Source: Nematopogon swammerdamellus
Taxonomy: Eukaryota; Arthropoda; Insecta; Lepidoptera; Adelidae
DNA: 64,000 bases
Assembly: GCA_946902875.1 (NCBI GenBank)
Contig: OX336343.1
Span: 15,237,596-15,301,595, forward strand
Reading direction: 5' to 3'
Part shown: piece by piece, positions 62,530 to 64,000 of the stretch
Numbering within the stretch: position 1 is the first letter of the stretch
Layout of the letters: each line of letters starts with the position of its first letter
The notes under the pieces: generated by a model
Told to the model about the DNA's origin: nothing
What the model saw: only the letters and a program-made list of their open reading frames with translations
Database searches by the model: none
Position numbers and translations under genes: made by a program

Positions 62530-63058
62530 GTGGCTCGGTCGTACGCGGGTGTTGCGAATGCCATGCCGACCTAACAGGTGCCTATTCACGCCTCTTAAAA
62601 TATCGAGAATACACTTGGGGGAAATATGCGGGCAGGGAGAGCGTTCCAGAGTTTACCAGTTCCGCGGAGAAAGGATCTGCAGAACCGATTGGTACGCATC
62701 CCCGGGAAGTCCGGCGTGTAGGGTTGCAATCCCTGCCCATTGCGCGTTGTGCGGAGGTGGAAAGGGGACAGAACAGCTCCTCCGAACCCTCCCCATGGAA
62801 TAAGCGTTAGAACACACAGGGCGCCGACATCCCTACGAAGTTGCAGTGGTTCTAGATCGCGGGACACGTCGTTGGGGTCACCCACTAGTCGCACGGCTCG
62901 ACGCTGGATCAAGTGCAAAGGCGCAAGCTGGTATTTCGATGAGCCATCCCACATGTGGAAGCAGTACTCCAAGCAGGACCTAATCTGCGATTTATACAAA
63001 AGCAGCCTTTGGCCCGGCGTGAAGTACCGTCAATATATAAAATATATCCTCGATAGAT
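62530..63058 (-). pseudogene. jockey-like LINE ORF2 C-terminal remnant, longest copy
   Basis: The minus-strand frame 62595-62999 reads 'YKSQIRSCLEYCFHMWDGSS', 'LHLIQRRAVRLVGDP', 'LEPLQLRRDVGALCVL', 'FHLRTTRNGQGLQPYTPDFP' and 'RTNRFCRSFLRGTGKLWNAL'. This is the post-polymerase tail of a jockey-type LINE: the S-Q-I-R-x-x-L-E-Y-C and Q-R-R-A-x-R motifs are diagnostic. A deletion removes part of the 'HGECSEELF' block, and the last residues run out of frame before the 3' UTR. No catalytic domain is present. Confidence 0.8.
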
Positions 63059-63062
63059 TGTA

Positions 63063-63145
63063 CCGTGTGGGGCCGGTACTTTAAAAGTATAGCCCCACTG
63101 CATCTCTCCCCGTGTATGTCGTAAAAGGCGACTAAGGGATATGAC
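63063..63145 (+). repeat. Repeat B terminal fragment
   Basis: 'gtgtggggccggtactttaa' to 'aaggcgactaagggatatg', joined to SINE-1 as at 9893-9980. Confidence 0.7.
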
Positions 63146-63149
63146 CCCC

Positions 63150-63389
63150 CCCCCTTCTTATATTACTAGGTGGTAGGGTTTAACCCGCCCGGGTTGGTAC
63201 CACCGCACTGAATGAAAGGTCGGTCGAAACGGCTATGTAAATAGTTTGTGTTTTCCGCCCAGTTCAGTGTAGCCGGCACGACCGAAGGGAAGAACTGACG
63301 TGGCACCAAGTTCACCCGGTGTTATGGGCTGACATCACGGATGTTGTAGGTGATGTAGCAAACCGTGTCAGTTTCCTTAAAAAAAAAAA
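63150..63389 (+). repeat. SINE-1, 5'-truncated
   Basis: From 'ttactaggtggtagggttta' to 'aaaccgtgtcagtttcctt' plus an A-run. The head with Pol III boxes is missing. Confidence 0.8.
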
Positions 63390-63609
63390 GATATCCATGC
63401 CGATAAATATCGCGCTTACTATATAAATAGCTATAAATAGCTCGAGAACCACTTTCGATGTACATACGGTTTCCACTGTTAAATTTTGTCACTTTTCGAG
63501 ATGGTTTTAGGCGATAAATCATAAGTCATTCATAACGCTATGTCATCGGTGGCCTGTGAGCAAAAGTCACGCGAAACGAAGTAGTACACATGTTGTTGAG
63601 AGTTAAGAC
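63390..63609. other. spacer
   Basis: No feature recognised. 'tgagcaaaagtcacgcgaaa' at 63557 recalls a Helitron-like end. Confidence 0.35.
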
Positions 63610-63865
63610 GATACCCATAGCTGGCTGCTTTGCATAGAAAAAGGTCGTAAGTCGGTTTTGTTTTTTAATTTTAAAAAATTAATGGTATTTAAATTTAAAA
63701 TCTACAACAATAAAACGAAATTTTTATTGCACTGATAAATAACTAAACCACAAGCACACACTATTGTTGTAGATTTTTAAATTTTATTACCATAATTTTT
63801 TTTTAATTAAAAAAGAACAACGACTTTCGACCTTTTTCTATGCAAAGCAGCCAGCTATGGGTATC
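63610..63865. mobile_element. foldback MITE with TIRs of about 100 bp
   Basis: 63610-63711 and 63762-63865 are imperfect reverse complements: 'gatacccatagctggctgct' is mirrored by a block ending at 63865, and 'ctacaacaata' by 'tattgttgtag'. The loop is about 50 bases. The arms are AT-rich inside and conserved outside. Confidence 0.8.
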
Positions 63866-63960
63866 TTTTTAACTGCTCTTGAAATGTGGTATAAAAGTCA
63901 CGTGTATTTCTCAATATTTATGTATATGTACTTAAAATAAATAAATACATAAATAAAAAT

Positions 63961-64000
63961 TGACAGTCAACTGTCGCTATTGAATGTTAAGCAACGCTGG
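63961..64000 (+). repeat. SINE-1 start, cut by window edge
   Basis: 'gacagtcaactgtcgctatt' and 'gttaagcaacgctgg' match 55649-55686. Box A seems absent, so the copy starts inside the head, after an (AAATA)n-like tract. Confidence 0.75.

Overview
The window looks like lepidopteran (moth or butterfly) nuclear DNA, gene-free and dense in transposable elements. Reasons: it is AT-rich and intergenic; it carries many copies of repeats I associate with Lepidoptera, such as the 'gcgagtcggactcgcgca' / 'gtccgtccgtccgtctg' family, the 'gcgaagccgcgggcaaaag' end of Helitron-like elements and the 'aaaggaggaggttctcaa' family; it has SINEs joining tRNA-like and 5S rRNA-like parts; and it has a LINE whose two ORFs meet at TAATG, as in Bombyx SART1. 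I found no host protein-coding gene, no canonical tRNA or rRNA gene and no CRISPR. The only long intact reading frames belong to one retrotransposon. A W-chromosome or pericentromeric origin would fit but is not shown.

Names used here for repeat families: SINE-1 (about 370 bp, tRNA/5S-like head, tail 'gatgtagccaaccgtgtcag'); SINE-2 (tRNA-like head 'gtggcctagtggtttggg'); Repeat A (contains 'tccgtccgtccgtctgtc', one end 'aagtgcgagtcggactcgcg'); Repeat B (one end 'gtgtggggccggtactt'); Repeat C (retroelement 3' end with 'gttatgggggcctttcc'); Repeat D (LINE 3' UTR with 'ggcggacttatccctta'); Repeat E (about 130 bp near jockey-like LINE ends); Repeat F (about 2.1 kb, 'aaaggaggaggttctcaa').

Layout. 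0-9 kb: SINE, LINE and Repeat A debris, plus a 2.17-kb palindromic mariner-derived insertion (3906-6077) that splits a LINE fragment and is flanked by an 8-bp duplication. 9-16 kb: SINE-1 and SINE-2 copies, a 411-bp tandem duplication over a LINE remnant, and a MITE. 16.2-22.4 kb: a full-length, apparently intact non-LTR retrotransposon on the minus strand, flanked by a 13-bp target-site duplication and inserted into a MITE end. 22.4-35 kb: MITE, inverted Repeat A copies, a 405-bp tandem duplication with a Pol III-like box, and GC-rich islands. 35.8-38 kb: first copy of Repeat F. 38-42.8 kb: MITE, perfect hairpins and microsatellites. 42.8-44.9 kb: a Helitron-like element filled with a minisatellite of about 70 bp that switches orientation. 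45-46.6 kb: LINE 3' ends. 47.3-51.1 kb: a foldback transposon with long terminal inverted repeats (about 1.2 kb) and a truncated transposon-type ORF. 52.3-57.3 kb: two more Repeat F copies in head-to-head orientation. 57.3-64 kb: LINE fragments, SINEs and a foldback MITE.

The elements do not form a pathway. The intact LINE could supply reverse transcriptase and endonuclease activity. The most unusual property of the window is the number of long inverted duplications (3.9-6.1, 42.8-44.9, 47.3-51.1 and 52.3-57.3 kb). If transcribed, they would fold into long double-stranded RNA. Coordinates of repeats were aligned by eye and most boundaries are good to about 5-20 bp.
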